From: Thermoflexales bacterium
GTDB taxonomy: Bacteria > Chloroflexota > Anaerolineae > Fen-1058
NCBI GenBank assembly: GCA_017999195.1
Contig: JAGOBP010000124.1
Span: forward strand, 1 to 8,932
DNA: 8,932 nucleotides
Direction of reading: 5' to 3'
Position 1 is the first letter of the stretch. Each line of letters opens with the position of its first letter. Below are positions 6,194 through 8,932 of the stretch, piece after piece. The translations under genes and the position numbers were made by a program. The notes under the pieces are model-generated. The model was not told where the DNA came from. It made no database searches and worked only from the letters and a program-made list of their open reading frames with translations.

Positions 6194-6978
6194 GCCACAC
6201 GCTCGAATTCGAGAATGACATGATCCGCTATATGACTGAACGGCCACCGATTGCGCGTCAATTGATCACATCGTTGTAGCCGTCGAAACAGTGTTGGTCG
6301 TTTGGTGATCACTGGCTCAAGGTAAGAGGGCGGCAGCCACACGCCCAGACCGATCACGCGCCTGAGTTGGAAATGCGGCGCGAATGTCTGGCGCAGTATT
6401 CTGATCGAAGGATACCAAACATGCACCGTGTCACGGCCTACATTGGCTTCTACGCCATCACGTCGCAAACGCCGAAACGCCGTGCGAAATTGCCGATGTA
6501 GCAGATGCCAGACAATTTCCCACGCGCACCAGCGATTCATCGGCACGAGGATCAATTGGCCGCGCGGCTTAATCCTATTCGCGAGAAAGGCCGCCAATGG
6601 CTGCAAATCATTCACACAGTTCAGTCCGCCGAAGTTGGAGAACGCGCCGTCAAGCTTCACGGCCTGCAATGCGAAGGGCGCAGTCAAATCCAACACGCTC
6701 GTTTCGATCAAGTCACTCACGCCACAGTCGCGCGCCTTGCGTTCGGTCACGTTCAGCATCGCTGTCGAAACATCCGTAGCCGTCACCTGCACGCCGCGCT
6801 GCGCGAGCCAGAGCGCGTCTTCGCCCGTGCCGCAATTTAACTCCAGCACGTAATCGCCCGCCTGAAAATGCGCGCCCAATCGCGCCCACACTTGCTCACG
6901 CAAGAGCCGCGCTAACGGCGTCGCAGTAAAGTCACGATCATATTCCGTGGCAACCGCATCAAATGCTGTTTCACTCAT
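6190..6978 (-). CDS. Class I SAM-dependent methyltransferase (type 11-like)
   Basis: 262 residues from ATG 6978. The N-terminal FDAVATEYDRDF (6-17) is the standard opening of type 11/UbiE-like methyltransferases. Motif I is VLELNCGTGEDALWLA (44-59), followed by TATDVS with Asp69 (motif II), DGAFSNFGGLNCVNDL (motif IV region), and IKPRGQLILV (post-motif strand). The C-terminal third, an insertion-like substrate-binding region, carries GVWLPPSYLEP and ends with a strand, LEFERVA. The chemistry is methyl transfer to O, N, C or S of an unidentified substrate. The start overlaps the stop of the preceding radical SAM gene as TGATG (6976-6980). A GTG at 6981, one codon upstream, would instead give a GTGA overlap and add one residue. 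Its direct coupling to a B12-type radical SAM gene on one side and an NPPF methyltransferase on the other suggests that one molecule is modified more than once. Confidence 0.87.
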   Translation of the reverse strand: MSETAFDAVATEYDRDFTATPLARLLREQVWARLGAHFQAGDYVLELNCGTGEDALWLAQRGVQVTATDVSTAMLNVTERKARDCGVSDLIETSVLDLTAPFALQAVKLDGAFSNFGGLNCVNDLQPLAAFLANRIKPRGQLILVPMNRWCAWEIVWHLLHRQFRTAFRRLRRDGVEANVGRDTVHVWYPSIRILRQTFAPHFQLRRVIGLGVWLPPSYLEPVITKRPTLFRRLQRCDQLTRNRWPFSHIADHVILEFERVA

Positions 6979-8369
6979 CACTCATCTCGCTCGTGCTTCG
7001 TCAACGCCATGCCCGCCCGCCCGATGACGGCATTCGCGGCGGCTTTGATCTGGCGCGTAATTCGTCCGCCTGTGGTTTGCTCACGATGCAGCGCCACGGC
7101 ATTCACCATCCAGCGCGTGGCGAAGGAATAGTAGCGCGGCGAATGGCGGCCTGTGACGCTGAGATCGCGATCGGAGCGAGTGGCCCAATCGGTGCGGGCC
7201 AGCACGCGATCCGTTACCTTCGCGTAATACGGCGTGCCTTTGATCGGATACGCGACCGTCGTGAGAAACACATCGGGCGCGGCTTTTTTTAAGTGATCGA
7301 CGGTTGCTGCCAGATCGCGCTCGTCTTCACCGTCATAGCCCAGCATGATGAACATGCCCGTCTGGATGCCGCGCCGTTTCAATGCGTGCGTCATGGCCTG
7401 CACCTGCGCCACGCTGACTTCGCGCTTCATCAAATCCAGCACATTCTGCGAGCCGGACTCCGAGCCGATCCACAAGCGCTGACAGCCCATCTCGGCCAGG
7501 CGATCGATCACTTGCTCGTTCAGCCGATCGGCGCGCGAGATGCACTCAAACGGCACGCGCAGATTACGGCGTTTCAACTCGTCGGCATATTCAAACAGCC
7601 ACGAATGCTTGATCGTGAAGACATCGTCGGCGTACCACAATTGATCGGGTTTGTAGCGCGCCAGCAAGTAGTCCACTTCGGCGGCCACGCGCTGCGGCGA
7701 ACGGCGGCGATGCGTGTTGCCGTACACGGCATGACTGCACCACTCGCAATGATACGGACAGCCGCGCGCGCAGATCAGCGAGGTCGAGCCTGCGCCATGA
7801 TGCGTGCGCCACGTCTCGACGTAGCGATCCAGATCGATCGCCTCTCGATCAGGATCAGGCAGCGCGTCGAGATCAGGCACATACGATCGGGCTAGGTTAC
7901 GGCCGATCGAGCCGTCTTCCGCCCGATAGATCACGCCCGCGACACCGTCCAATCGATGCGCGCCGACCTGCGCCAGGCGCGGCAGCAGTTCGGCCAGCGT
8001 CGCCTCGCCTTCACCAACTACGATCACATCCGCGCCGCGCGTGAGATATTCTTCGGCATAGTTCACGGGTTCCGGCCCGCCCAAGATGATTGTTGCACCG
8101 ACGCTTTTGCACACGGCCATCATCTTGAGCACGTTAAACTTGGTCATGAGGTTAGTGTACAGGCCCACCACCGACGGTCGTTCGCGCAGAATGTAAGCTT
8201 CAAAGTCCGCGAGGCTGCTAAACGTGGTGTCGAAGACGCCCACGTCAAAGCCCGCGCGCTTGAGATAAGCCGCGTTGTACAGAATGCCCAGCGGCGGATA
8301 GGGCTTCATCACTTTCAGTTCGTGCGGGTCTTCATGCAAGAAGTACCCGTGGGTCAGTAGAATATCCAT
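6978..8369 (-). CDS. B12-binding-type radical SAM protein
   Basis: 463 residues from ATG 8369. The N-terminal B12-binding-type Rossmann domain (about 1-130) shows MDILLTHGYFL, MKPYPPLGILYNAAYLK, FDTTF (Asp47), VVGLYTN, ATIILGGPEP (92-101) and VIVVGEGEATL (115-125). The radical SAM barrel has RGCPYHCEWC with Cys204, Cys208 and Cys211, then WYADDVFTI, FECISRADRL, LWIGSESGSQNVL and MLGYDGE. The tail contains AYPIKGTPYY and a basic C-terminus. No full DxHxxG cobalamin motif is seen; many proteins of this class bind cobalamin base-off without it. Known relatives methylate unactivated carbons, cyclise or rearrange; the substrate here is unknown. Start choice: ATG 8369 fits the conserved opening of the fold. 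GTG 8378 adds three residues and makes a GTGA overlap with the upstream stop (8375-8377). Neither has a ribosome site, so translation is presumably coupled. Confidence 0.89.
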   Translation of the reverse strand: MDILLTHGYFLHEDPHELKVMKPYPPLGILYNAAYLKRAGFDVGVFDTTFSSLADFEAYILRERPSVVGLYTNLMTKFNVLKMMAVCKSVGATIILGGPEPVNYAEEYLTRGADVIVVGEGEATLAELLPRLAQVGAHRLDGVAGVIYRAEDGSIGRNLARSYVPDLDALPDPDREAIDLDRYVETWRTHHGAGSTSLICARGCPYHCEWCSHAVYGNTHRRRSPQRVAAEVDYLLARYKPDQLWYADDVFTIKHSWLFEYADELKRRNLRVPFECISRADRLNEQVIDRLAEMGCQRLWIGSESGSQNVLDLMKREVSVAQVQAMTHALKRRGIQTGMFIMLGYDGEDERDLAATVDHLKKAAPDVFLTTVAYPIKGTPYYAKVTDRVLARTDWATRSDRDLSVTGRHSPRYYSFATRWMVNAVALHREQTTGGRITRQIKAAANAVIGRAGMALTKHERDE

Positions 8370-8374
8370 CGTGG

Positions 8375-8932
8375 TCACGATAGGCGCGGCGCGGGACGCA
8401 ATCGCTCGATCAGCGCCTTCTCAATTGGAAAAGCATACATGCGCCGCTTGATGCGCCAACGACTGATGGCGTGCAGCGGCCAGCGCCACAGATGCCGCGT
8501 GTGCCCAAAGGCATAGCGTTGATAAAACTTGAAGCGTTCCACTTGCTGCCACTGGGCGGGCGTCACCCAGGCCGAGCGCGCCCCGCCCACATAATCGAAG
8601 TCCGCCCACGCTTCCAGCGTCGCCGGAAATTCATAGCCCTGCTGCAGCAGTTCATCGGCAATGGGATTGCCCGGATACGGCTTGAAGAAAAAGATGGCCG
8701 CATCAAAGTTGGGACTCAGGGCGCGCAAGCGCGTCACAACCTCCAGCGTGGCGCGCACACTCTCATCGGATTCGCCGGGAAAACCAACGATAAAATTCAA
8801 AATCGCCCCCAGCCCCCGGCGGGCGATTTTCTCCGCGCTGACAAAGACCTGCTCCAGCGTGATGTCTTTGCGCAAGCGGGCCAGCATCTCGGGCGAACCG
8901 GACTCCACGCCGATCATCACGCGCTTCAAGCC
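8375..8932 (-). CDS. Radical SAM protein, C-terminal part (5' end outside window)
   Basis: The frame is open to the right edge, where it reads GLKRVMIGVESGSPEML, the conserved strand and loop late in the barrel of B12-binding-type radical SAM proteins. ILNFIVGFPGESDESV and FFFKPYPGNPIADEL follow, also standard for that barrel. The Cys motif and any B12 domain lie outside the window, so the B12-binding class is inferred from these features and the neighbours. The last 70 or so residues form a basic, aromatic-rich tail with WRIKRRMYAFPIEKALIERL, which matches the tail of the 491-residue radical SAM protein at 3648-5123; GYEFPATLEAW likewise corresponds to GFAFPETVDEW there. These two are therefore likely paralogues acting on related substrates. 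The stop TGA at 8375-8377 lies 5 bases before the next gene's ATG, or overlaps its GTG by 4 bases. Confidence 0.87.
   Translation of the reverse strand, partial: GLKRVMIGVESGSPEMLARLRKDITLEQVFVSAEKIARRGLGAILNFIVGFPGESDESVRATLEVVTRLRALSPNFDAAIFFFKPYPGNPIADELLQQGYEFPATLEAWADFDYVGGARSAWVTPAQWQQVERFKFYQRYAFGHTRHLWRWPLHAISRWRIKRRMYAFPIEKALIERLRPAPRLS

Noticed and set aside
6194..6247. 18-codon N-terminal extension of the NPPF methyltransferase
   Set aside because: It lies inside the upstream methyltransferase gene; the GTGA overlap at 6190-6193 is the natural start.
7293..7895. Plus-strand open frame of 200 codons
   Set aside because: It is antisense to the 463-residue radical SAM gene, including the region coding its Cys motif; it is a composition shadow with no domain signal.

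Overview
The window is a stretch of bacterial chromosome with G+C of roughly 55-60% (estimated by eye). It carries ten genes, all on the minus strand and packed so tightly that they look like one transcription unit running from the right edge to the left edge. Six junctions are stop/start overlaps or sit within about 8 bases of each other; the longest gap is 23 bases. No rRNA, tRNA, CRISPR array, insertion sequence, promoter or intrinsic terminator was seen. The organism cannot be named from the sequence. The G+C, the many GTG starts, the weak ribosome binding sites and the families present (B12-binding radical SAM proteins, AP-superfamily phosphodiesterase, GT-C membrane glycosyltransferase) would suit an environmental lineage such as Chloroflexota, but this is a low-confidence guess.

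In transcription order (right to left): (1) the C-terminal part of a radical SAM protein, cut by the right edge; (2) a B12-binding-type radical SAM protein of about 463 residues; (3) a class I SAM methyltransferase of about 262 residues; (4) an NPPF-type (HemK/RsmC-like) methyltransferase of about 236 residues; (5) a 115-residue SnoaL-like NTF2-fold protein; (6) a second B12-binding-type radical SAM protein of 491 residues; (7) a radical SAM/SPASM-like protein of 362 residues; (8) an AP-superfamily type I phosphodiesterase of about 559 residues; (9) a broken methyltransferase that keeps its ribosome binding site, first residues and C-terminal half but has lost its SAM-binding core; (10) the N-terminal 147 residues of a GT39-like (ArnT/PMT-type) membrane glycosyltransferase, cut by the left edge.

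Four radical SAM enzymes, three methyltransferases (one dead), a SnoaL-like protein, a phosphoester hydrolase and a polyprenyl-phosphate-sugar-type glycosyltransferase suggest a pathway that builds and repeatedly tailors (methylation or C-C/C-S chemistry) a lipid, sugar or small metabolite, then handles a phosphoester and transfers a sugar at the membrane. This is inference from families and layout. The substrate is unknown, and no core scaffold enzyme (PKS, NRPS, terpene cyclase, precursor peptide) lies inside the window.

The points most worth a second look are the cluster as a whole, the internally deleted methyltransferase at 440-875, the paralogous C-terminal tails of two radical SAM proteins, the reduced cysteine set of the SPASM-like protein, and a roughly threefold excess of GATC sites.
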